Below, one piece after another: positions 16,254 to 22,369 of a stretch of 25,451 bases of DNA. The first letter of the stretch is position 1. Each line of letters begins with the position of its first letter. The stretch covers positions 1-25,451 of the forward strand of contig CAZHTF010000047.1 of NCBI GenBank assembly GCA_964535305.1, written 5' to 3'. The notes under the pieces were generated by a model. It was not told the DNA's origin. It made no database searches and saw only the letters and a list, made by a program, of their open reading frames with translations. A program made the translations under genes and the position numbers. The DNA comes from CAZHTF01 sp964535305 (lineage in GTDB: Bacteria > Planctomycetota > Phycisphaerae > UBA1845 > Fen-1342).

Positions 16254-17069
16254 CTACGCCGCCGGGATGTCGCGCTGCGAAAAGCGGAATAGCCCGATCG
16301 TCCAGCAGCCAAGCCCGATCGCGATCAGCACGGTCAGATTCTGCACGGGCCATTGTCCGTTGGTGATGATCGGCAGCGGCTTGTAGTAATGCAGCAGGCC
16401 CAGGAAGCCGACCTGTGCCGCGGCTTCCCAGAATTGCCCCAGGAATGACAGCAGGAACGAACCCAGCAGCAGCGTCAGCAGCACGGCGATCGGCGTACCG
16501 CGGCGATTGCTCTCCGCCGACGACCACATCGTGATGCCGGCGACGGCGACGTTTAGCGCCGCGAGGTTCACGATCAGCATTGCGAGCCGCGCGAAGTCGA
16601 CGGCTCCCCAGAAGGGAAACCAATATTGCCCCAGGGCCGCGCCCAGCAGCACCGCGACCGCCGCCAACCCCGCCGCCAGCAGCATGATCGGCGTGGCGCT
16701 GATGTAGGCGGCGCTGCGCGAGATCGGCAGCGAGAGCTGCAGGTCGGCGGTGCCGCGATCGACCTCGCCAGCAAAAATGCGCGATCCGATCGTAAGCAGC
16801 AATGTCCAGGTGCAGGCGTAGACCATCGGGTGCGCGAAGCCAATCGCGGCGATATTGGTCGGCGTAATGTTGTCGGCCAGGTCTGAGCCCAGCAGCGATT
16901 TGAGGAAGTTGCGCACGATCGGAATTCGCAGCAGGTTCACGCCGGATTCCTGCGGCAGATCGCCGATTGCCTTGGTGAAGATCACTTCGAAAATGACGAT
17001 CACTAGCGGCAGCAGCGTGATCTGCCAGCGCGAGTCACACAGCGTCTTGTAGATCACGCCCCAGTTCAC
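16254..17069 (-). CDS. ABC-2 type transporter permease
   Basis: A 271-residue integral membrane protein with about six hydrophobic segments ('WQITLLPLVIVIFEVIF', 'MVYACTWTLLLTIGSRIFAGEVDRG', 'PIMLLAAGLAAVAVLLGAAL', 'LAMLIVNLAALNVAVAGITMW', 'PIAVLLTLLLGSFLLSFLG', 'LTVLIAIGLGCWTIGLF'). The cytoplasmic 'GEVDRGTADLQLSLPISRS' between helices 2 and 3 is typical of ABC-2 permeases that pair with CcmA/DrrA-like ATPases. The ATG overlaps the stop of the ATPase gene (ATGA, 17066-17069), so the two are translationally coupled and form one exporter. The substrate is unknown. A charged/polar loop of about 45 residues between helices 1 and 2 is probably outside the membrane. Confidence 0.88.
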   Translation of the reverse strand: MNWGVIYKTLCDSRWQITLLPLVIVIFEVIFTKAIGDLPQESGVNLLRIPIVRNFLKSLLGSDLADNITPTNIAAIGFAHPMVYACTWTLLLTIGSRIFAGEVDRGTADLQLSLPISRSAAYISATPIMLLAAGLAAVAVLLGAALGQYWFPFWGAVDFARLAMLIVNLAALNVAVAGITMWSSAESNRRGTPIAVLLTLLLGSFLLSFLGQFWEAAAQVGFLGLLHYYKPLPIITNGQWPVQNLTVLIAIGLGCWTIGLFRFSQRDIPAA

Positions 17070-18004
17070 CCGACCGGCTCCAACGGCGCCGCGTCCGGCG
17101 CCGCGGCGCCGTCACGGCTGCCGGCACCATCCGTGTAATACGTCAGGAACAGGTCTTCGAGGTCTGGCGGCGAGATGGTCGCATCGCTTGGCCGGCACTG
17201 ATGCAGCCAGTCCAGCAATGGCTGCACCGCGCCGCTCCAGGCGCCGACCAAGCGTCCATCGCTGGCGTGCAGAACGCGCAGACCAGGCGGCGCCGGCAGC
17301 AGCGGCTCGCGGTGCAGCACCTCGACATGCCGCACCGCGCGGCGCAGCAGCACATCGACCTGTTCGTGCTCGATCACGCGACCGCCGCGCAGGATCGCCA
17401 CTTCGTCGCAGAGGGCTTCGACTTCGCTAAGCGTGTGGCTGCTGAAGAGCACGGTGCGGCCCTCGCCGGCGACTCGGCGAAGCTCGTCATTGAGCGACTC
17501 GCGCACCAGCGGGTCGAGCGCCGTTGTCGGCTCGTCGAGGATCAGCAGCGCCGGCCGGTGCATCATGGCCTGGATCAGCCCGAGCTTCTGCTTCATGCCG
17601 CGCGAGTAGCTCCGCACGCGCTTGTCGAGGTTCAGGTCGAACAGCTCCGCCAGCCGCGCGATCTCGGCTGATGAATCGCAGCCGCGCGTGCGATCGAAGA
17701 ACTGCAGCGTCGCCCGTCCGCTAAGGTTGTCGTAGAAGCGCACGTCGCCTGGCAGGTAGCCCACCTGCCGCCGCACGCCGGTCCCGCTTTGCCAGCAGTC
17801 TTGCCCGAGCACGAGCGCCGTTCCGCCGTCGCTTCGCAGGAGCCCGAGCAGGATTCGAATCGTGGTGGTCTTGCCGGCTCCGTTCGGTCCGAGGAATCCG
17901 AAAACCGATCCTCGCGGCACGCGCAGTTCGATGCCGTGCAGAACCGGGAAGCGCCGGTAGTGCTTGACCAGGCCGCGCACCTCGATCGCCGCCGGGCTGC
18001 TCAT
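17066..18004 (-). CDS. ABC transporter ATP-binding protein
   Basis: About 312 residues from ATG 18004; a TTG at 18010 sits at better spacing from the GAGGAG and is an alternative start. All nucleotide-binding motifs are present: Walker A G-P-N-G-A-G-K-T-T (39-47), signature S-Y-S-R-G-M-K-Q (132-139), Walker B L-L-I-L-D-E-P (153-159) and the switch His190 in 'SSHTLSE'. The Q-loop region reads 'VGYLPGDVRFYDNLSG', the LPGD/LPGE variant common in CcmA/DrrA-like ATPases. A C-terminal domain of about 90 residues follows. It powers the permease encoded immediately downstream with a 4-nt overlap. It lies 34 nt after the gene for a small anchored protein in the same direction, probably one operon. Confidence 0.93.
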   Translation of the reverse strand: MSSPAAIEVRGLVKHYRRFPVLHGIELRVPRGSVFGFLGPNGAGKTTTIRILLGLLRSDGGTALVLGQDCWQSGTGVRRQVGYLPGDVRFYDNLSGRATLQFFDRTRGCDSSAEIARLAELFDLNLDKRVRSYSRGMKQKLGLIQAMMHRPALLILDEPTTALDPLVRESLNDELRRVAGEGRTVLFSSHTLSEVEALCDEVAILRGGRVIEHEQVDVLLRRAVRHVEVLHREPLLPAPPGLRVLHASDGRLVGAWSGAVQPLLDWLHQCRPSDATISPPDLEDLFLTYYTDGAGSRDGAAAPDAAPLEPVG

Positions 18005-18038
18005 CCGCAACGTGACTCCTCGCCCATGGCCGCGGTGC

Positions 18039-18644
18039 TCACGGACGCGGCTCGCTCGCCGCGGCGGCCGCGGCCCGCTTTCGATTCCGCCGCGCGATTC
18101 CAATCAGAATCACCAGGATCAATCCCAGCCCGATCGGCGTAATCGCCCGCTCGCCAATGCTTTGGCCGCGCGGCACGGCAACGCCCGCGACGCTGTAGCT
18201 GCTGCCGTCTGCGAAGCGCACCAGCACGCTACCGCGCCCGGCCATGGCGCCCAGCCGCGAGACGCGCACGCCGAACTTCCCGCTCGATACGACGCCCGCC
18301 GCGGGCGAGTTCGCCGTGGCGACCGAAACGTGCGCAGCGCGCGTGTCGACCGACCAATCGGGCGGCGCGCTCATCTGGTCCGCATTGTGCGAAGGAAACT
18401 CAATCGCGACGATTGGCGAGCTGTGAAAATTCGTCACGGTCCAGTTGTACTGCTGGCGCGTTTCGTCCGGGCCGCCTTGGATCGTCACCTTCGCGCCCGC
18501 CCCTTGCGCGGCCGCAGGCGGCGATCCGCCCGAGAGCCCGGTCAGCATCGTCACGGCCAGCGTGGCGCTTAGCCATGGACCCCGCGACCGCTGTGGCCGG
18601 AATATCCAGCATTTCACGAACAAGCTGGTCTGTGAGCTGTACAT
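18039..18644 (-). CDS. Secreted or membrane-anchored protein upstream of an ABC transporter
   Basis: About 201 residues from ATG 18644; ATG 18653 is an alternative and the frame is open further upstream. An N-terminal signal-like segment ('GPWLSATLAVTMLTGLSGGSPPAAAQG') leads to a beta-rich region of about 120 residues ('KVTIQGGPDETRQQYNWTVTNFHSSPIVAIEFP', 'GSVLVRFADGSSYSVAGVAVP'). A C-terminal membrane helix ('ITPIGLGLILVILIGI') is followed by a basic stop-transfer A-R-R-N-R-K-R. This gives a type I topology with the beta domain outside. The C-terminus recalls sorting-type anchors, but no PEP or LPXTG motif is present. I do not recognise the family. The ABC ATPase follows 34 nt downstream, so it may be an accessory subunit of that exporter (inference). 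Confidence 0.65.
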   Translation of the reverse strand: MYSSQTSLFVKCWIFRPQRSRGPWLSATLAVTMLTGLSGGSPPAAAQGAGAKVTIQGGPDETRQQYNWTVTNFHSSPIVAIEFPSHNADQMSAPPDWSVDTRAAHVSVATANSPAAGVVSSGKFGVRVSRLGAMAGRGSVLVRFADGSSYSVAGVAVPRGQSIGERAITPIGLGLILVILIGIARRNRKRAAAAAASEPRP

Positions 18645-18743
18645 TCGGCCCATGATGCACAACTCGGCCGGCTTTGCCAGTGTGGGCGCGCATTTTCGCA
18701 CCGAGCGCGGGATTCGAGCGTGCCGCATCACGCCGCGGATCGA

Positions 18744-18749
18744 TACAAT
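18744..18749 (+). promoter_or_regulatory. Candidate -10 box of rsfS (leaderless transcript)
   Basis: TACAAT ends exactly 7 nt before the rsfS ATG (18757), the same spacing as at gyrA. No Shine-Dalgarno sequence or good -35 is visible. Transcription from this box would start at or beside the A of the ATG. Confidence 0.45.
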
Positions 18750-18756
18750 TCTGTAG

Positions 18757-19170
18757 ATGGCAAACTCGACCGCAGCCACCGTGCCGACCGCGACCCGCGA
18801 CGAAGCCCGTGAGTTCGCCTGCGCCGCGGCCCGCGTCGCCGCTGAGAATCGCTGCGAAGACCTGCGCGTGCTGGACCTGCGCGGCTTGAGCGGCCTGACG
18901 GATTACTTCGTAGTCGGCACCGGCACTTCCGACCGCCAGATGCACGCCGTGCTCGAGCGCATCGCCGAATACGCCCGTTCGATCCAGCGGCGCGTACACA
19001 AGGTTGCGGACACCAAGAGCGCCACCTGGATTCTGGCGGACTATGTCGACGTGATGATCCACATCTTCGATGCGCAGCACCGTGCGCACTACGACCTCGA
19101 CGGGCTTTGGGGCGATGCCCCGCGCGTCGAATGGAACCAGGTCGCCGCGCCCGCCTCCCGGCCGGCCTGA
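18757..19170 (+). CDS. rsfS: Ribosome silencing factor RsfS
   Basis: A 137-residue protein of the RsfS/Iojap family, which binds uL14 on the 50S subunit and blocks joining of the 30S subunit when nutrients are short. Family features are clear: 'REFACAAARVAAENRCEDLRVLDLRGLSGLTDYFVVGTGTSDRQMHAVLERI', 'ADTKSATWILADYVDVMIHIFD' and 'RAHYDLDGLWGDAPRVEW'. The length is slightly above the usual because of a short N-terminal Ala/Thr stretch and a Pro/Ala C-terminus. It is followed after 17 nt by the UvrC-like gene in the same direction. Confidence 0.95.
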   Translation: MANSTAATVPTATRDEAREFACAAARVAAENRCEDLRVLDLRGLSGLTDYFVVGTGTSDRQMHAVLERIAEYARSIQRRVHKVADTKSATWILADYVDVMIHIFDAQHRAHYDLDGLWGDAPRVEWNQVAAPASRPA

Positions 19171-19187
19171 CGCGGGCGGCTCAACCG

Positions 19188-20411
19188 ATGCCGCCTCCCG
19201 AACTGCTGGCGCGCTTGGATCAAAGCTGCGAACTGTGCCCAGCCGCTGTGCCCAACGCGATCACCGCGGAACCTGCCGCAATCACCAAGCTGCCGGGCGT
19301 GGCGGCGGTCTGCGCGCTGCTCGACTCCGCCGGCAACCCGGTCATGCTCGCGGGCACGCAGCACCTGCGGCGGTTCGTCAACGCGCGGCTGAACGACCCG
19401 ACCCGTGCGCAGCGCGGCAAGGCCGATCTGGCGGCAATCGTCCGCCGCGTGTGCTGGCGGCGCGTGCACTGCCTGTTTGAGCAGCGCTGGCTGTACTACC
19501 GCCTGGCGCGACTGCTGCACCCGCGCGACTATCGTCGGCGGATTTCGTTCGGGCCGGCATGGTTTCTGCATCTGGACCGCAGCGGCGTCGCGCCGCAAAT
19601 CCGCATCACCAAGCGGCTCGCGGCCGACAGTGCCGACTTCGCCGGTCCGTGGCCGGGCGAAACCGCCGCGCACGAGGCGCTCAGCGGCCTGCTCGATCTG
19701 TTTGAGCTATGTCGCTATCCCGAGCAGGTGCGCAAGGCCCCGCTCGGGCGGCGCTGCGCTTACGCCGACATGGGCCGTTGCGACGCACCCTGCGACGGCA
19801 GCGCCGCGCTCGCGGACTACGAATCCCGCACGCAGGCGGCCTGGGAATTCGCCTGTGGCGGCGTCGAGGCCTGGATCATGCAAGCGCAGCAGCGCATGCG
19901 GGCGGCTGCCGCCGAGCAGCGCTTCGAGCTAGCGGGCTTGCTGAAGCGGCAGATCGCTTTCGCGAGCATCTGGCAGACGCGCTGGTCCGGCATGGTGCGC
20001 TCCGCCGATCGCATGACGTGCGCGCTGGTGATCCGCGCCACGCGTCGCGCCGCTTGGAAGCTGTTCGCATTTCGCGCCGGCGTGATCGACGAGGGGCCGC
20101 TGCTGGGCGCACGACGGATTGCGGAAGAGGGTGCGCGGTGGATCGAGCAGTCACGCGCCGCGCAGCCGCACACCGCGGCGCGCTCGCAGACCTCCGCCCC
20201 AGCGAAACCCGCAGCGCCAAAAGCGACCATCGCTGCGGCAGGCGAGGACGACGCGCTCGATCCGCAGATTCGACTCGAGCAGACCTGGCTGCTCAGCCAT
20301 TTCCTCTTTCACACGGAAGCTGAGCGGGCACTGATCTTGCGTCCGGCGGAACTTGCGCCGGGCGAATTGGCACAGCGCCTTAGCGAGCTGGCTACGTCGG
20401 CCGGCGGGTAA
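19188..20411 (+). CDS. UvrC-like protein with degenerate GIY-YIG domain and UVR motif
   Basis: A 407-residue protein that matches only the N-terminal half of UvrC. Residues 34-69 align with the GIY-YIG nuclease start ('LPGVAAVCALLDSAGNPVMLAGTQHLRRF'), but the expected catalytic tyrosines are Ala39 and Met53. Glu98 in 'FEQRWL' may be the retained acidic residue. The UvrC cysteine cluster is intact: Cys175, Cys190, Cys198, Cys202 in 'FELCRYP...RRCAYADMGRCDAPCDG'; the last three keep the 8- and 4-residue spacing of the E. coli UvrC Fe-S ligands. A UVR (UvrB-binding) motif follows at about 235-259. The C-terminal RNase H-like and HhH domains of UvrC are absent and replaced by about 145 residues including a Pro/Ala linker. 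It is probably not a working excision nuclease. ATG 19188 lies 17 nt after rsfS. Confidence 0.8.
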   Translation: MPPPELLARLDQSCELCPAAVPNAITAEPAAITKLPGVAAVCALLDSAGNPVMLAGTQHLRRFVNARLNDPTRAQRGKADLAAIVRRVCWRRVHCLFEQRWLYYRLARLLHPRDYRRRISFGPAWFLHLDRSGVAPQIRITKRLAADSADFAGPWPGETAAHEALSGLLDLFELCRYPEQVRKAPLGRRCAYADMGRCDAPCDGSAALADYESRTQAAWEFACGGVEAWIMQAQQRMRAAAAEQRFELAGLLKRQIAFASIWQTRWSGMVRSADRMTCALVIRATRRAAWKLFAFRAGVIDEGPLLGARRIAEEGARWIEQSRAAQPHTAARSQTSAPAKPAAPKATIAAAGEDDALDPQIRLEQTWLLSHFLFHTEAERALILRPAELAPGELAQRLSELATSAGG

Positions 20412-20736
20412 GGTGTGCGGTTTCCAGGTCTGCCACGCGCTTTCCGCCCAGAGCGCCGCCTGAATCCTCTCTAAGTATCAGACCCGCGCTCGTGCCCCCA
20501 TGCGCAAAACTCGCCGAATTTGCATTCCACACCCTCGATTTGAATGGTTGGCATGTGCCGCGCGTGTGAAAGCACGGCGGCGCGGGCGACGGGTCGGACT
20601 CGCACCGGCTCGCCGCTCTGCGGTCAGTGGCAGGACGTTCCTGCCCAACTTCCGGCCTGGAGGCCGGGTGCGGAGTTTCAAGGATGGTTGGGTCGGCGGA
20701 CCTGTCCCGCCGCAGGTGAGCGAGAAAGGGAGCATC
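20412..20736 (+). promoter_or_regulatory. 325-nt leader region of the Tad operon with three successive hairpins
   Basis: There is no supported gene here; the upstream open frame is an Arg-rich shadow. The region holds a sigma-54-like element T-G-G-C-A-T-G at 20549-20555 with GG (20550-20551), 10 nt, then GC (20562-20563). Three perfect stem-loops follow. GGCAGGA (20629-20635) pairs with TCCTGCC (20639-20645) around CGT. CCGGCC (20652-20657) pairs with GGCCGG (20662-20667) around TGGA. CGGCGG (20694-20699) pairs with CCGCCG (20707-20712) around 7 nt. The SD of flp1 (GGGAG within 20725-20732) follows the last hairpin by about 13 nt. It is probably the regulatory 5' region of the operon; no known riboswitch was recognised. 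Confidence 0.5.
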
Positions 20737-20916
20737 ATGAAGGCGATTCTGAACCGCGTCCGTCAGTTTCTGGTCAACGAAGATGGTCCGACCGCGACGG
20801 AATACGCCGTCATGTTGGCGCTGATCATCGTCGTCGCGATCGCCGCCATCACGGCGCTCGGCACGAACGTCAACAGCACGTTCAACAGCGTCAACACTCA
20901 GGCGTTCGGCAGCTAA
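20737..20916 (+). CDS. flp: Flp family type IVb pilin, copy 1
   Basis: A 59-residue prepilin, the major subunit of the Tad/Flp pilus. Residues 1-17 are the basic leader ending in N-E-D-G; cleavage is expected between Gly17 and Pro18. The mature protein (42 residues) begins P-T-A-T-E-Y with the conserved Glu5/Tyr6 pair, followed by a hydrophobic helix 'AVMLALIIVVAIAAITALG' and a short Asn/Ser-rich end. GGGAG lies 4 nt before the ATG. The mature sequence is identical to copy 2 downstream, while the leaders differ. The frame is open far upstream, but only the Flp part is protein-like. The prepilin peptidase encoded two genes downstream should process it. Confidence 0.95.
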   Translation: MKAILNRVRQFLVNEDGPTATEYAVMLALIIVVAIAAITALGTNVNSTFNSVNTQAFGS

Positions 20917-20934
20917 ACGCGGCCGGCGCACGCG

Positions 20935-20966
20935 TCGGGGTCCGCGTCGTNNNNNNNNNNCCCCGA
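20935..20966. other. Scaffold gap (10 N at 20951-20960) flanked by an inverted repeat
   Basis: The N run between the two pilin genes is an assembly gap of unknown true length. TCGGGG (20935-20940) on the left and CCCCGA (20961-20966) on the right are perfect reverse complements, so the gap probably sits in or near the loop of a GC hairpin. Extra pilin copies or other sequence could be missing here. Confidence 0.85.
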
Positions 20967-20987
20967 GGCAGGCTACGACCTGATGGG

Positions 20988-21025
20988 GGACGGCGGCGTT
21001 CGCGACTCGCGGAGCGTCGCCGTCC
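20988..21025 (+). terminator. Strong hairpin between the two pilin genes
   Basis: GGACGGCGGCG (20988-20998) pairs with CGTCGCCGTCC (21015-21025) over 11 positions including one G-U. Within it CGCG (21001-21004) pairs with CGCG (21008-21011) around ACT. TCGTTCGTT follows, a poor T-tract. It could be an attenuator, a weak terminator or a 3'-end stabiliser for flp1 mRNA; it ends 24 nt before the SD of flp2. Confidence 0.5.
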
Positions 21026-21061
21026 TCGTTCGTTCGCAACCCCGCATTCAAGGAGTAGGCA

Positions 21062-21241
21062 ATGTCGACAATCGTCAATCGATTCCGCGCGTTTCTGGCC
21101 GACGAGAGCGGCCCGACCGCGACCGAGTACGCCGTGATGTTGGCGCTGATCATCGTCGTGGCCATCGCGGCAATTACTGCGCTGGGCACCAACGTGAACA
21201 GCACGTTCAACAGCGTCAACACGCAGGCCTTCGGCAGCTAG
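21062..21241 (+). CDS. flp: Flp family type IVb pilin, copy 2
   Basis: A 59-residue prepilin preceded by a strong SD, AAGGAG (21050-21055), 6 nt before the ATG. The leader (residues 1-17, ending D-E-S-G) differs from copy 1 at about nine positions. From Gly17 on, the protein is identical to copy 1: the same cleavage site G|P-T-A-T-E-Y, the same membrane helix and the same C-terminus T-Q-A-F-G-S. The two genes nevertheless differ at about 15 synonymous codon positions over the mature region, including the stop codon (TAA in copy 1, TAG here). Both copies therefore appear to be under strong protein-level selection, or the pair is an old duplication. Confidence 0.95.
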   Translation: MSTIVNRFRAFLADESGPTATEYAVMLALIIVVAIAAITALGTNVNSTFNSVNTQAFGS

Positions 21242-21272
21242 CCCAGGCCGCGGCGACTCGCCCCGCCGCGCT

Positions 21273-21299
21273 CGCGGGAGCGCGATCACCGCTCCCGCG
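21273..21299 (+). terminator. Perfect 10-bp hairpin after the second pilin gene
   Basis: CGCGGGAGCG (21273-21282), loop CGATCAC, CGCTCCCGCG (21290-21299). It lies 31 nt after the flp2 stop and 101 nt before the SD of the prepilin peptidase. There is no clean T-tract (GATTCTTG comes about 10 nt later). It is probably a partial terminator or RNA-stability element that keeps pilin mRNA more abundant than the assembly genes (inference). Confidence 0.5.
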
Positions 21300-21413
21300 G
21301 GCGCACGCGATTCTTGCTGGGGCAGGTCGAGGCAACGTCCGATGACAGATTGCCGCGCGGCGCGCCGCGCCGCCGCGGCCGTTCGGGGACCGCAGGAAAC
21401 AAGGAAAAGCCAC

Positions 21414-21968
21414 ATGTTCTTGGGGTTCTGGGAATGGACGCTGGTGCTGATGGTGCCGGCGATTCTCTACGCGGCCTGGATCGACTACGCCCAGCACCGC
21501 GTGCCCAATTGGCTCACCGCCTCGATCGCTTCCGCGGGGTTGGTGATGCAAGCAGCGTACTTCGGCGCCAACGGCCTGACGACCGGGCTGCTGGGCCTGG
21601 CCCTAGGCTTCGGCGTGCTGATCGTGCCCTGGCTGATGCACGGCATGGGCGCGGGAGATGTCAAGCTGATGGCCGCGATCGGCGCATGGCTTGGCCCGTG
21701 GCTGACGCTGGTCAGCTTCGCGGTCGGGGCCGTGTTGGGTGGCGTCGCCGCCGTGCTGATGATCACTGGCAGCGGCAAGACCGCGCACGCACTGGCGAAT
21801 ATTCAGACCATCATGACCAAGGTGAAGCGCGTCGACACGGCCTTCGGAGAGTTCGGTTCGGCACGGTCCTTCGGGCAGACCAGTCAGCTCCTGCCCTACG
21901 GTGTGCCGCTGACGTTCGGCACGATCGGCGTCCTGCTGACGTACTACGCGGGAGGGTGGTTGTCGTGA
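21414..21968 (+). CDS. A24 family prepilin peptidase (TadV/CpaA)
   Basis: A 184-residue inner-membrane aspartic peptidase that cleaves the leader of Flp prepilins and TadE-type pseudopilins. The two catalytic aspartates are visible: Asp24 in 'AWIDYAQHRVPNWL' and Asp82 in the G-M-G-A-G-D-V-K-L motif. Several hydrophobic helices surround them ('WTLVLMVPAILYAAW', 'LLGLALGFGVLIVPWLM', 'WLTLVSFAVGAVLGGVAAVLMI', 'LTFGTIGVLLTYYAGGW'). It lacks the N-terminal methylase domain of PilD, as usual for TadV. A loop of about 45 residues before the last helix is longer than in minimal members. I chose ATG 21414 because AAGGAAA (21401-21407) precedes it; the frame opens 24 codons earlier. Its stop overlaps the tadE start (GTGA). 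Confidence 0.92.
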   Translation: MFLGFWEWTLVLMVPAILYAAWIDYAQHRVPNWLTASIASAGLVMQAAYFGANGLTTGLLGLALGFGVLIVPWLMHGMGAGDVKLMAAIGAWLGPWLTLVSFAVGAVLGGVAAVLMITGSGKTAHALANIQTIMTKVKRVDTAFGEFGSARSFGQTSQLLPYGVPLTFGTIGVLLTYYAGGWLS

Positions 21969-22369
21969 TTCAACGCTGGATGGGAAAAAAAGCCCGCCGC
22001 GGCGCAGCCGTGGTGGAGATGGCGATTGTCGCACCGTTCTTGTTCACCATGTTGTTCGGCATCATTGAGTTTGGCTGGCTGTTCACGGTGCAGAACACGC
22101 TCTTGAACGCCGCCCGCGAGGGGGCCCGCACCGGGTGCCTGCAGGGCACGACGCAGACGGATGTTCAGACGCGCATTGTGCAGCTGCTGACGCCGATGAA
22201 CCTGCAGAGCAAGACGACCATCGCGATCGTGGATGCGACCGTCGCGGATCCGACCGTGACGGTCAACCTGAGCGTGCCGCGCAACCAGGTCTCGCTGGTG
22301 GGCAATTTCTTCGGCTTCACCAGCGGCAACCTGACCGCGAGCTGCTCGATGCGCAAAGAAGGCATGTAA
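21965..22369 (+). CDS. tadE: TadE-like pseudopilin
   Basis: 134 residues from a GTG start that overlaps the prepilin peptidase stop (GTGA, 21965-21968), with GGAGG (21951-21955) 9 nt upstream; an ATG at 21980 is an alternative. The N-terminus has the TadE signature 'RRGAAVVEMAIVAPFLFTMLFGIIEFGWLF', a basic leader, a Gly/Ala cleavage region, a conserved Glu and one long membrane helix. 'AAREGARTGCLQGTT' follows, typical of TadE, then a periplasmic beta-rich region of about 70 residues with two Cys (in 'RTGCLQG' and 'TASCSMRK') that could pair. Pseudopilins of this type are minor components needed for Flp pilus assembly. Only one TadE-type gene is in the window. Confidence 0.92.
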   Translation: MIQRWMGKKARRGAAVVEMAIVAPFLFTMLFGIIEFGWLFTVQNTLLNAAREGARTGCLQGTTQTDVQTRIVQLLTPMNLQSKTTIAIVDATVADPTVTVNLSVPRNQVSLVGNFFGFTSGNLTASCSMRKEGM

